From the NCBI GenBank assembly GCA_041694515.1, contig JASMSZ010000005.1, positions 35,036 to 99,035 on the forward strand: DNA of 64,000 bases, written 5' to 3'. The stretch comes from Halanaerobium sp041694515 (GTDB lineage: Bacteria; Bacillota; Halanaerobiia; Halanaerobiales; Halanaerobiaceae). Numbering within the stretch: position 1 is the first letter of the stretch; the number at the start of each line of letters is the position of its first letter. The translations under genes and the position numbers were made by a program. Below the pieces are notes generated by a model. The model was not told where the DNA came from. It ran no database searches and saw only the letters and a list, made by a program, of their open reading frames with translations. Positions 26,553 through 34,941 of this stretch are shown here, piece after piece.

Positions 26553-27440
26553 TTAATTCTTTTGATAAAATTCATTTACCTGATCAACATTTTTTTCCTT
26601 TATATTTTTTACAAAAGTACCATTATTAAGTTCGCGGGAGGCAGTTTCCAGTTCTTCTTCTGTATTCATAACAATTGGTCCACCCCAGGCTACAGGTTCT
26701 TCTAACTTTTTTCCGGCCAGAAAAAGAAAACGAGCCGATCTTTTATCTGTGTTAACTTTAATCTTTTTACCTTTTTTATATAGCACTCCCTGAGGATAGT
26801 TCTTAAATTCCTCATCTTCTGGATCAAAGTTTGCCTGACCACGAATTAAAAATGCATAAGCATTAAATTCTGAAGGTAGTTCAAAAATAAATTCAGATTC
26901 AGAATCTAGCTCAACATCAAAAAATATTGGTTTAGTATCAATTCTCTGAATCTCACCACTTAAACCAGCATACTCTCCAGCGATAATATGCACTTTCTTA
27001 TCCTGATCTTCATAAACTGGAATCATATCTGCTGTAATATCCCCATATTGGGGTTCAGTCATTTTATTATCTGCAGCAAGGTTTAACCAGACCTGTACTC
27101 CCAGCATCTCTGGAGAAGGCTGAGGTAACTCCTGATGGAGAATACCGGAGCCTGCAGTCATCCACTGACACTGTCCATCTTCAATGACTCCCTGATTTCC
27201 TATACTGTCACCATGATCAATTTCTCCTTTTATTAAATAGGTAACAGTTTCAATACCACGATGTGGATGCCAGGGAAAACCTCTTCTATAATCTTCAGGA
27301 TTTGTAGAGTCAAAAAAATCCATCATCAAAAAAGGATCAAAATCAGGTATCTGTTGATAACCAAAACAGCGTCTTAATTTAACCCCGGCCCCATCTTGAG
27401 TTTCTCTACCTTCAAAATATTTCTTAACTTTTCTATACAT
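26553..27440 (-). CDS. pirin-family protein (bicupin, quercetinase-like)
   Basis: 295 residues. N-terminal cupin has the metal ligands in FPWHPHRGIETVTYL and ILHQELPQ, preceded by RCFGYQQIPDFDPFLMMDFF, which is typical pirin. C-terminal cupin ends GGPIVMNTEEEL. Some pirins oxidise quercetin or sense iron redox state; function here is not deducible. SD AGGGAGG, ATG 27440. First gene of the pirin-SDR pair. Stretch 27441-27842 has no intact gene; it holds an HD-gene fragment and repeat copy 1. Confidence 0.88.
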   Translation of the reverse strand: MYRKVKKYFEGRETQDGAGVKLRRCFGYQQIPDFDPFLMMDFFDSTNPEDYRRGFPWHPHRGIETVTYLIKGEIDHGDSIGNQGVIEDGQCQWMTAGSGILHQELPQPSPEMLGVQVWLNLAADNKMTEPQYGDITADMIPVYEDQDKKVHIIAGEYAGLSGEIQRIDTKPIFFDVELDSESEFIFELPSEFNAYAFLIRGQANFDPEDEEFKNYPQGVLYKKGKKIKVNTDKRSARFLFLAGKKLEEPVAWGGPIVMNTEEELETASRELNNGTFVKNIKEKNVDQVNEFYQKN

Positions 27441-27514
27441 TTAAAAACCTCCCTGTAAACTAAAATTATATTATTCTTCACCCTGACTGACGAAACTTTT
27501 AGACTCTTACTTTT

Positions 27515-27572
27515 AATTTTTGATAAAGTTCCACTTTTGAAGATAATTAATTGTCTGTTTTTTTCTTAAATC
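27515..27572 (-). pseudogene. fragment of the HD-domain gene fused to repeat copy 1
   Basis: The minus strand reads DLRKKQTINYLQ then KWNFIKN and a stop, matching DLRKKQTINYLQKEADFINK in the intact HD gene at 28569-29126. The DNA of 27541-27572 is identical to 28804-28835 (32 of 32). At 27572 it changes directly to the sequence found upstream of the racemase gene, so it is a rearrangement scar. Confidence 0.8.
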
Positions 27573-27849
27573 GATTTTTTTCATTCTAATTTCTCCCATT
27601 AAAACTTTCTAAATATATAATTAAGTTTAACACGTATTTGTTTCTGTGTAAATAATATGAGTTTTTAATATTATATTTATAATAGAGTTTATATTCTGAA
27701 AAATGATGCCGTGTTTAGTATTTAATTAAAAATGTAAGTTATTAATAGTTAAATGCCTTTAATCTGCATTTTTCGACCTTGCATTTTTACACTTTGAGGA
27801 CTATAATTACTTTATAAGGTTCTGAGGAAGTCCTAAGATTAAATGTTTA
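27573..27849. repeat. 277-bp direct repeat, copy 1
   Basis: Matches 29881-30157 over 277 bases without gaps at about 90 percent by eye. It begins with the first codons and SD of the racemase gene (minus strand) and ends with AAGATTAAATGTTTA; the homology stops exactly there. The ATG in that last motif (27843) is in frame with the downstream small secreted protein. Confidence 0.85.
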
Positions 27850-28205
27850 GAGGTTATACTTATGAAAAAGTTTTGATATTAGTTATTGTTTTAGTGCTTA
27901 GTTTAAGTCTTAGTGTTTATGCTCATCCACCAGGAAAGATAGAAATGTTCTTTAATGCGGAAAACAATATGCTTGAAGTCACTGTTACTCATAATTCTAA
28001 CAATATAAGTGATCATTATGTAAACAATGTTACAGTCCGTTTAAATGATGACCAAAATATTGAACACAGCTTTATTACGCAGACAGACCAGAATATTCAA
28101 TATTTACATTACATGATTCCCGGAGCTGAATCAGAAGATACCATTACTTTAACTGCTGAATGCAGTAAATTTGGCAGCAGAGAAAAGAAAATAACTGTTG
28201 AATAG
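27843..28205 (+). CDS. small exported protein of the desulfoferrodoxin-like/AHPP type
   Basis: 120 residues in the long frame. A signal peptide is clear (KVLILVIVLVLSLSLSVYA) with cleavage likely after VYA, leaving HPPGKIEMFFNAENN..., a beta-rich domain of about 88 residues with CSKFGS near the end. I recall this as a secreted domain family with a superoxide-reductase-like fold in anaerobes; function unknown. The best start by SD (AGAGGTT) is ATG 27862, but that frame stops after MKKF. One missing A in the run would put it in frame, so either the gene has a frameshift or the repeat-derived ATG 27843 is now used. Confidence 0.6.
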   Translation: MFRGYTYEKVLILVIVLVLSLSLSVYAHPPGKIEMFFNAENNMLEVTVTHNSNNISDHYVNNVTVRLNDDQNIEHSFITQTDQNIQYLHYMIPGAESEDTITLTAECSKFGSREKKITVE

Positions 28206-28249
28206 ATTTCACAATAAATATAGGTCTAGTTTTACTGAAGGAGGTTAAA

Positions 28250-28443
28250 ATGAGCCAATGATAATTCAACTGGTGGGTACTAGTGCCCTGATTTCACTAT
28301 TAATAACTTTTTTGTTGGGGATTAGATTTTTTAGAAAGATTTTTAATTTAAATCCCAGACTAAATTTGAAACTACATAAAATATTTGCTTATATAACAGT
28401 TATCCTGGCATTCACTCATGGATTATTGGTTAATATTCTTTAG
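28250..28443 (+). CDS. short membrane protein, cytochrome-b-like helices, frame disturbed at the start
   Basis: ATG 28258 gives 61 residues with two helices (LVGTSALISLLITFLLGIRFF and FAYITVILAFTHGLLV) and histidines in each half (LKLHKIF, FTHG), as in ferric-reductase/cytochrome b561-like helices. The strong SD AAGGAGG (28238-28244) fits ATG 28250 better, but that frame reads MSQ-stop; one extra base would give MSQMIIQL. The 3' end is altered by a 14-bp tandem repeat that creates the stop. It follows the exported protein by 45 bases and may act with it. Possibly truncated. Confidence 0.45.
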
Positions 28444-28470
28444 TTAATATTCTTTAGTTAATATTTTTTA
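28429..28470. repeat. three tandem copies of a 14-bp unit
   Basis: GTTAATATTCTTTA at 28429-28442 and 28443-28456, and GTTAATATTTTTTA at 28457-28470. Because 14 is not a multiple of three, copy number decides the reading frame of the end of the upstream ORF, whose stop is in the repeat. Confidence 0.9.
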
Positions 28471-28485
28471 TCTGTAAAAATTAAT

Positions 28486-28551
28486 AATAAAACCCGCTTT
28501 TGCTCTTCTAGTTATTTTTAAAAGTTGAGTTAAAAAAGCGGGTTTTATTAT
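28486..28551. terminator. bidirectional terminator between convergent genes
   Basis: AATAAAACCCGCTTTT and AAAAAGCGGGTTTTATT flank a loop of about 28 bases. The GC core ACCCGC/GCGGGT with A/T arms provides a T-run on each strand. It serves the plus-strand membrane gene and the minus-strand HD gene. Confidence 0.85.
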
Positions 28552-28568
28552 CTATTTCATTTTAAAAT

Positions 28569-29126
28569 TTAATTAAATATTTCGGAAACTACTTCTTTAA
28601 ATTCCCCATACATTTTTAAACCTTCCAGTTCTTTTAAGCTTGCAACCAGGGACTCATAATACCACTGCTGTTTCTTTTTGGGAGCACTAAATCTCTGCCA
28701 GAATTCTTCTGGTTCTTTTTCTATATCTCTTAAGATACTGCGAGCATTGCTCAGTTTATCAGCACAGCTAATAGCCTTATTAATAAAATCTGCCTCTTTT
28801 TGGAGATAATTAATTGTCTGTTTTTTTCTTAAATCCCAGCCTCTTTCTTTTCTCCCCTGTAATTTCTCAGAAGCTGATAAAACAAGTGCAAGAATTTCCT
28901 CACCAAATTCTTCTTTCAGATCAGATCTGGTTATTTCTGTATCTTCTAAGAGGTCATGAAGCAGACCAGCAGCGATAATTTTATCTTCAAAAGCATTTTC
29001 TTTTAAAATCATTGCTACCTCAAATGGATGAACAATATAGGGAACATCTCCGCCTTTGCGGCAGCCACCTCGATGGGCTTTAGCGGCATATTCCATTGCT
29101 CTTGCTACCAATTTGTTGGCAAACAT
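28569..29126 (-). CDS. HD-domain (p)ppGpp-hydrolase-like protein
   Basis: 185 residues from ATG 29126 (SD AGAGGTGAG). The fold is that of the RelA/SpoT hydrolase domain and stand-alone small alarmone hydrolases: MEYAAKAHRGGCRKGGDVPYI, VHPFEVAMIL, AGLLHDLLEDTEI (metal-binding HD) and SCADKLSNARSI. There is no synthetase domain. It could hydrolyse (p)ppGpp or a related pyrophosphate nucleotide. Gene fragment 27515-27572 derives from it or from a paralogue. Confidence 0.8.
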   Translation of the reverse strand: MFANKLVARAMEYAAKAHRGGCRKGGDVPYIVHPFEVAMILKENAFEDKIIAAGLLHDLLEDTEITRSDLKEEFGEEILALVLSASEKLQGRKERGWDLRKKQTINYLQKEADFINKAISCADKLSNARSILRDIEKEPEEFWQRFSAPKKKQQWYYESLVASLKELEGLKMYGEFKEVVSEIFN

Positions 29127-29199
29127 TAATCTCACCTCTTAATTAAAAATTTATAATTTTACTATCTAAAAAAATTACCACTAATAGTTCAAATCAAGA

Positions 29200-29892
29200 T
29201 TACTCCAAAGCAAACTGAACAGCTTTTTTAGCATGTAGTTCAGTTGTGTTGAAAATTGGAAGACTGCTGTCCTTATTTTTAATTAATAATGGAATTTCAG
29301 TACAGCCTAAAATAATTCCTTCTGCGCCTTTTTCTTTTAAGGAGTTGATTATTTTTTTAAACTGTTCTCTTGACTCATCTTTTAAAATTCCAGAAATAAG
29401 TTCCTGATAAATAACCTGATGAATATAATCTCTGGCTTCTTGTTCAGGTATTATGACCTCAATATCATATTTTTCTTCAATTCGATTTTTATAAAAATCA
29501 CCCTCCATAGTGTATTTAGTCCCCAGCAGTCCAACTTTTTTATAAGCTTCAGCCTCAATTCTTTCTGCAGCTGCGTCTGCAATATGCAGCAGTGGAATAC
29601 TAATGTCTGCTTGAACCCTGGGTGCCATCTGATGCATAGTATTAGCACCAATTAAAATCATATCTGCACCTGCAGCTTCTAATTTTTGAGCAATTACAAT
29701 CATTTTCTCACTTAATTTACTCCACTCACCCGCTAATTGATGTTTTTCTATTTCTGCAAAATCAACTGAATACATAATTATTTCTGCTGAATGGGGCTCT
29801 CCCAGTTTTTTTTGAACTTCTCTATTTAATATTTTATAATAGTCAACTGTAGATTCCCAGCTCATACCGCCAATTAAACCAATTTTTTTCAT
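29200..29892 (-). CDS. aspartate/glutamate racemase family protein
   Basis: 230 residues from ATG 29892 (SD GGGAGGA). KKIGLIGGMSWESTVDYY is the family start. The second catalytic cysteine is present (ILGCTEIPLL) but the first motif reads IGANTMHQMA, with Thr at the place of the usual first Cys. A Thr/Cys pair is known in Escherichia coli YgeA, an L-preferring aspartate/glutamate racemase, so this is likely of that type. The 5' end and promoter region are duplicated at 27573-27849. Confidence 0.85.
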   Translation of the reverse strand: MKKIGLIGGMSWESTVDYYKILNREVQKKLGEPHSAEIIMYSVDFAEIEKHQLAGEWSKLSEKMIVIAQKLEAAGADMILIGANTMHQMAPRVQADISIPLLHIADAAAERIEAEAYKKVGLLGTKYTMEGDFYKNRIEEKYDIEVIIPEQEARDYIHQVIYQELISGILKDESREQFKKIINSLKEKGAEGIILGCTEIPLLIKNKDSSLPIFNTTELHAKKAVQFALE

Positions 29893-30157
29893 TCTGATTC
29901 CTCCCATTAAAACTTTTTAAATATATAATTAAGTTTAACACGTATTTGTTTCTGTGTAAATAATATGATTTTTTGATATTATATTTATAATAGATTTTAT
30001 ATTCTGAAAAATGATGCCGTGTTTAGTATTTGCTTAAAAATGTAAGTTATTAATAGTTAACTGACTTTAATCGGCATTTTTCGACCTTGCATTTTTACAT
30101 TTTGAAGATTATAATTAATTTACAAGGTTCTGAGGAAGTCCTAAGATTAAATGTTTA
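29881..30157. repeat. 277-bp direct repeat, copy 2
   Basis: The partner of 27573-27849, carrying the racemase SD and start and its upstream region. It ends at ATGTTTA, the inner edge of the left inverted repeat of the element-like stretch 30121-30451. Confidence 0.85.
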
Positions 30158-30451
30158 CAAGTAGTGTTTTGAAATTCTTATTCAAGTAAATTTATTTTTA
30201 GATTTAGCAGAAGTCAAATTAGAGTTCAATTGATCAAATTGATGAGAGTTAATTTAAGATCAATTCCAAAGAAGTTACTATTGGTGGTAAACAAAAAGAA
30301 ATTATTAAGGGACAATCTCCTTTAATAATAATCTTTGAGCAAATCAAAAATAGTAATGGAGGACTAAATCTAAAATAAAAAGAAAAAATAAGAAAAGTAA
30401 AAAAGCCAAACTGTAAACATGAGGTCAACGAAGATTCGTCAGAACCTTGTA
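30121..30451. mobile_element. decayed insertion-element-like stretch with terminal inverted repeats
   Basis: Left end TACAAGGTTCTGAGGAA...ATGTTTAC (30121-30158) and right end, read on the minus strand, TACAAGGTTCTGACGAA...ATGTTTAC (30451-30413). The outer 17 bases match except one, the inner 8 match fully. The 254 bases between are AT-rich with no intact ORF, though runs such as GGKQKEIIKGQS suggest a dead gene tail. No clear target duplication. Stretch 29893-30676 has no intact gene. Confidence 0.45.
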
Positions 30452-30477
30452 TTTTTTTTGCCTTTTTACTTCTATAT

Positions 30478-30585
30478 TTATTTTCTACCCTTATTTTTAT
30501 ACATACTTTTATCAGCCTGATTATAAATTTCGGCTAGCTCAATATTCTTCTCTTTTGCAGTTGCACAGCCTAACGATATTTTAAA
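30478..30585 (-). pseudogene. relic of a GGDEF (diguanylate cyclase) C-terminus
   Basis: The minus strand reads ISLGCATAKEKNIELAEIYN then QADKSMYKNKGRK and stop. This is the end of a GGDEF domain (SxGxA ... ADxxMYxxK). Upstream of the Ile the frame hits stops, so only about 34 codons survive. Confidence 0.8.
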
Positions 30586-30676
30586 TTATTAAATTATTTA
30601 AGATTGTTTTTAAACTCAAATCTTTTAACATATAAATCTCCTTCTCTATTCTGTTTTGTTTTTAATACTTAGCTGC

Positions 30677-33106
30677 TTAAATTTGTATTACATTAGCCTC
30701 AAATTCGGCTGCTCGTTCCGGATCACAGGTAGTATAAATAATCTGATATTTCTTTTGATATTCTTTAATTAGTTCAACCGCGTTTTTTCTCCGCTCTGGA
30801 TCAAAATTTACCAGGCAGTCATCTAAAATTATAAAACCACCATAATTACTAAAAAGATTATCAAAAATAGCAAATCTTAAGGCAAGAGCAGCTGCATCAT
30901 AGGTGCCATAGGAGAGTAATTCTAATTTGCCGGGCAGTTCCTTATTCTGTTTTGATTTTAGTTTAACCGAGAAATCAGCATCAATTTTACCTGCCTCATA
31001 CTTATCTGCTGTTAAGTGCTGCAGATTCCTGCTGAAAGAATTTATTAAAGGCTTAAATGAGTTCTGATCCATCTCCTCTAATTTTCTCTCAAAAACTTTT
31101 TTAATTTCAACTAAGTTTTGAGCTTTATTTTTTAAACTTTCAAATTTATTCTGCAGGTCTTTAAGTTCAGACTCCATCTCTCTGGTAGAAGCTGTGGGTA
31201 ATAAATTTTCTAATTCCTGATGCTGCTCTAATTTATCTCTCAGACTCTGATTTAATTCTTCTCTTTTTTCTCTTTTTGCTTTTAGATCATTAATAAATTC
31301 ACTGGAACTACTGTATTCTTCAGGTAAAGAGGCCAGTTCTTTTAGATTTTTCTTTACGTTTTCTTTTCTTTCCCTTTTAGCTGCTAAAATAGATTCCAGT
31401 TCAGCCAACGACTGATATTCTTCCTGCCATTCGTTTATTCTATTTTCTCTAATTTTAATTTCTGTATTTAATTCAGAAATTTCAGCTTTTAAATCTTCAA
31501 TTTTCGGGCTCAGGACCTCAATCTCTCTTGCAGCTTCTATTTGCTCAAGTTCAGTTAATTCGTTTTCCAGGACTTCTAATTTATCTGAAGCTAAAAGTTC
31601 ATCAATTTTGTTTTTTGTAACTTCAATTTTTCTGATGGTTTCATTAATTTCTATTAATTTTTCTCTTGCCTGCTCCAGACTCTCAATTTGCATTTCTGCT
31701 TTTAATTCCTCAAATTTTTTCTGATTTAAAATATATTCTTCTTTGAGGCTGGAAAAATCAATTTCTGCAGATTCAATTTCTATATCGATCTGATCAGTTT
31801 TGATTCTCAAATAACCATCAGCTTCGATAATTTCTCCTTCCGAAATACTTTTTTCTCCCTCAACACCGGTTAATACTCTTATCTTATCTGATGCAGAAAA
31901 ATTCAGTTTAGCTTTTAAGCGTGCTGCTTTAAGACTGGCCTTTGTCTCAGTGATTTTATCTTTGTATGCTTCCAATTTTTCAACCTGAGTCGGTGTAACT
32001 TTAGCTTCATCCTTTAATTTCTGCAGTTCCTGAAGTTCATTTTCTGCAGCCTTAATCTGCTCAACTTTCTTATTTATTTTATCTTTTCTCTGAAGTTTTA
32101 TTGATCTTTCCTTTTCAAGTTCTAATTTTTTTAATTTATTTTTTGTTTTTGTTCTTTTCTCGCTTAGTTCTGCCATTTCAGCTTTTAACTTCGGCCATTT
32201 CTGAGCAGTTTTGCTTATTTTATCAATTTTTTCTCCTAAGTTTTTTAATTCCATTTCAACTGCGGCCCGCTGGTTAATTTCAGTTTCTATTTCCGAAAGC
32301 TTTTTGATTTTTTTAACTAACTCTGCTTCTTCTTTTTTTAATTTTTTAATTTTCATCCCTAACTCTTCAAACTTTCTTTCGTTAATTTTACTTTCCTTAA
32401 TTTTTCTTCTCAGCTTTTCTTTAGCAATATAACAATCATAAATTTCTCCGGTTCCAACTTTATATGGATGGTTGATCCCCCGGTCACTATTGCTTACAGC
32501 ATCAGCTTCAAGATTCCATTTTTTTGTCAGTGCCTCCAGCTCATTTTCTAACTTACTGCGAAATTGATCAATAGAAATACCATCTAATTCCATTACTGCT
32601 CTGCGCAGAAAAGAATTTATTGTATCAATTAATTCCGGATTCTCTTCTGCATTAATTCTTTTTAAAGTCGATTTAACATCCTGCTGTCTGCTGAAAACTA
32701 TATTATTATAGGTACTTTTACCATAAGGAAAAATTTCTTTTTTATATTCTGCAATCTTTGCTGGATTTTCTATTCTACGACCATCAGCTAATTCTAAAAA
32801 ACCTCTATAATTACTGTTGCTCCACTTTTTATAAAATTTATAATCTGAACTATTGACCTCAAACTTTACTTCTGCTTCAGCATAGTCTCCATCAGGGTAG
32901 GGGAAAAATCTTTCTTTAAATTCTTTCCCTTCAGTTGTATTTAACCTAATCTGAGAACTGACAAATAAGGAGGCGTAAATAGCATTGATTATAGTGCTTT
33001 TCCCGGCCTCATTATCACCCAGCAGTATATTTAAACCATCATCAAATTGGTAGTTTCGATTATTAATACCTGCAAAAATTTCGGCTGCAAAGCTTTTTAT
33101 CTTCAC
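30677..33106 (-). CDS. SbcC/Rad50-like ATPase with beta insertion instead of zinc hook
   Basis: 809 residues. Walker A LLGDNEAGKSTIIN (about 30-43), long coiled coils, a C-terminal signature LLSYGTYDAAALALRFAIF and Walker B FIILDDCLVNFDPERR. There is no CxxC hook. The middle (about 400-450) carries a short beta-rich insert (KIRVLTGVEGEKSISEG, EADGYLRIKTDQIDIEI). Its ATG overlaps the stop of the SbcD-like gene by four bases, so they are coupled. Likely a DNA-end processing complex. It differs clearly from the YhaN-like protein at 8.1-10.7 kb. Confidence 0.82.
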   Translation of the reverse strand: MKIKSFAAEIFAGINNRNYQFDDGLNILLGDNEAGKSTIINAIYASLFVSSQIRLNTTEGKEFKERFFPYPDGDYAEAEVKFEVNSSDYKFYKKWSNSNYRGFLELADGRRIENPAKIAEYKKEIFPYGKSTYNNIVFSRQQDVKSTLKRINAEENPELIDTINSFLRRAVMELDGISIDQFRSKLENELEALTKKWNLEADAVSNSDRGINHPYKVGTGEIYDCYIAKEKLRRKIKESKINERKFEELGMKIKKLKKEEAELVKKIKKLSEIETEINQRAAVEMELKNLGEKIDKISKTAQKWPKLKAEMAELSEKRTKTKNKLKKLELEKERSIKLQRKDKINKKVEQIKAAENELQELQKLKDEAKVTPTQVEKLEAYKDKITETKASLKAARLKAKLNFSASDKIRVLTGVEGEKSISEGEIIEADGYLRIKTDQIDIEIESAEIDFSSLKEEYILNQKKFEELKAEMQIESLEQAREKLIEINETIRKIEVTKNKIDELLASDKLEVLENELTELEQIEAAREIEVLSPKIEDLKAEISELNTEIKIRENRINEWQEEYQSLAELESILAAKRERKENVKKNLKELASLPEEYSSSSEFINDLKAKREKREELNQSLRDKLEQHQELENLLPTASTREMESELKDLQNKFESLKNKAQNLVEIKKVFERKLEEMDQNSFKPLINSFSRNLQHLTADKYEAGKIDADFSVKLKSKQNKELPGKLELLSYGTYDAAALALRFAIFDNLFSNYGGFIILDDCLVNFDPERRKNAVELIKEYQKKYQIIYTTCDPERAAEFEANVIQI

Positions 33107-34212
33107 TGCTGTACCTCCTTTAGCATCTTATAGGCCAGCTGTTGTGCCTGACTATTATCTTCAAGCTCACTCAAAAGCTGATGTGGAAAAGAATTTTCAA
33201 CAAACTCTTCTTTAATTAAGTCCTGATCTATTTTGATGTTTAAAGCACTCTGATCAATTTTTGCATAAAAACAGTTATCCCTCAATTCAGACAAATATTT
33301 ATCCTTAACTGCAAAGTCATCCCGGGGGAGATCTCCTTTAAGTTTTAAACGTAAAACCTTATTTTCTGGCTCAAAATCTAGAATCTGATTAACTAAATTT
33401 TTTAGTTCAGAAAGAGAATTTATTTTCTTAGCTAAATCAGAAAAATGGTAATTGCCGGTTCTAATCTGTTCCGCCTGAACCTGCTTTTTTTCATCCAGTT
33501 CTATATACCAGGCATAACCGGGATGCCTGCAGTCCATTCCATCTGGTTCTGGGGTTCCATTATTAAATATTTTATTCATTTTTACATTTTTCATTTCAGG
33601 ATAGGGTAGGTGAGAGTGCCCCAGAAGCCAGAGATCCATCCCTAAATTTAATAATTCTTCTCTTGTCATTTTAAAATAATCATCATTTAAATCAGGAGAA
33701 AAACCTGCCAGAGCTCCGTGAGCCAAGGCCAGATGATAATCTGCATCCGGGCGTTCCTTTAAACTTTTAATCCACCCCAGCTTATTTTCACTGGAGAGTT
33801 TACTATCACAGGGAGCAGGATAAACCGCAGCTGAAATTCCAAAATCATTGAGTTCATAAATCTTTTCCTGATCCAGAATCAGCATTCTTCCCCTAATATT
33901 TTTTTTGAATTGATCCCAGAGAGCTGTAATACCATCACTGTAATCATGGTTTCCCGGTAAAATTAAAACTGCATCACCTGCAAATTTATCCAGAATATCT
34001 ATGGTTTTTTTGATATTAACACTTTTGATATTAGTTTTATCAAAAAGATCACCTGCAATAGCCAGTAAATTAACATTTCTCTGATTGCCCTCTATAATTA
34101 CATTTTCTAAAGCCTGATAGCGGGCAGCTTCTAGATCACTGCTGATCTGAGGATACTGATTGAATTTCATTCCCAGATGTACATCACCTGTATGCATAAT
34201 TTTTAGACTCAT
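33103..34212 (-). CDS. SbcD/Mre11-like metallophosphoesterase
   Basis: 369 residues from ATG 34212 (SD TAGGAGGA; the ATG at 34218 abuts the SD). Metal-site motifs HTGDVHLG, AGDLFDK, LPGNHDY, LAHGALAG and LGHSHLPYP are all present, so nuclease chemistry is possible. C-terminal capping region ends KMLKEVQQ. Forms a pair with the overlapping ATPase gene. Upstream on the same strand with short gaps are a CDGSH Fe-S protein and a zinc-ribbon protein. Confidence 0.85.
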   Translation of the reverse strand: MSLKIMHTGDVHLGMKFNQYPQISSDLEAARYQALENVIIEGNQRNVNLLAIAGDLFDKTNIKSVNIKKTIDILDKFAGDAVLILPGNHDYSDGITALWDQFKKNIRGRMLILDQEKIYELNDFGISAAVYPAPCDSKLSSENKLGWIKSLKERPDADYHLALAHGALAGFSPDLNDDYFKMTREELLNLGMDLWLLGHSHLPYPEMKNVKMNKIFNNGTPEPDGMDCRHPGYAWYIELDEKKQVQAEQIRTGNYHFSDLAKKINSLSELKNLVNQILDFEPENKVLRLKLKGDLPRDDFAVKDKYLSELRDNCFYAKIDQSALNIKIDQDLIKEEFVENSFPHQLLSELEDNSQAQQLAYKMLKEVQQ

Positions 34213-34247
34213 TCTCATCCTCCTAAATTATTACTTATGTTTTCTAA

Positions 34248-34928
34248 TTATTCTTTAAAACCAGTATGAACATGACTGCAGTCACAGAACGGTTTATTGT
34301 CTGACTCCCCACATCTGCAGAGAGCTAAAGTATTTCTGGATTCATACTTTTCTCCATCTGCTCCTTCAATTTCTATTTTGCCTTTAACAATGATAGCAGA
34401 ACTAACATTCTTTTCAGGATCCTGCAGAATTTCTACCGCCGGTTTAAATTCTTTTTCCAGCTCTGTTCCCTCTTTAGAAACTGCAGTTAATCTCCCTGCC
34501 AGACATTCTTCGGCTGATCTAATTGCAAGTTCTCTTTCTTCCTGCTGGTCTGATCTCTCAATCAAATCCCAGGTCTTCCCTTTTTCAGTGTGACAAAAGC
34601 GGAGAAAGGCACAGCGGTGATCATCCATTAAATCAATTTCTCTACCTGTTATAAGATCTGCTCTGGCAGTATATTTAAGTTTAGATGCAGTTTCTTTACC
34701 ATCAAAATCTATCTTGGCATGATAGCCATCACAAAAAGGTGGTGTTTTTGTTTTTCCACAGCGGCAGAGCGAATAGGTTTCTTTTTGTGGTAGTTTACGA
34801 CCCTCTTGATATTCATAATGTTTACCCACAGGAGTAATTATTTTTTCGATTAACGGTACAGAACCAAAAACACAGTAAGGTCCATTTTGAATTATTTTTA
34901 TCTTGTTTTTATTAGTAATTTTAAACAC
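34248..34928 (-). CDS. double CDGSH-type iron-sulfur protein
   Basis: 226 residues. Two CDGSH-like [2Fe-2S] sites: SLCRCGKTKTPPFCDGYH (about 53-70) and LCRCGESDNKPFCDCSHV (about 203-220). The middle has the HRCAFLRFCHTEKGKTWDL element of the DUF1271/CDGSH combination. Likely an electron-transfer or redox-sensing protein in the cytoplasm. The start is doubtful: SD GAGGTG overlaps the GTG at 34928, and the codon at ideal spacing is ATT (34919). It sits between a zinc-ribbon protein and the SbcD-like gene. Confidence 0.82.
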   Translation of the reverse strand: MFKITNKNKIKIIQNGPYCVFGSVPLIEKIITPVGKHYEYQEGRKLPQKETYSLCRCGKTKTPPFCDGYHAKIDFDGKETASKLKYTARADLITGREIDLMDDHRCAFLRFCHTEKGKTWDLIERSDQQEERELAIRSAEECLAGRLTAVSKEGTELEKEFKPAVEILQDPEKNVSSAIIVKGKIEIEGADGEKYESRNTLALCRCGESDNKPFCDCSHVHTGFKE

Positions 34929-34941
34929 CTCAAATCTAAAT

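Noticed and set aside
28429..28470. CRISPR-like array
   Set aside because: Units are 14 bp, directly adjacent and without spacers.
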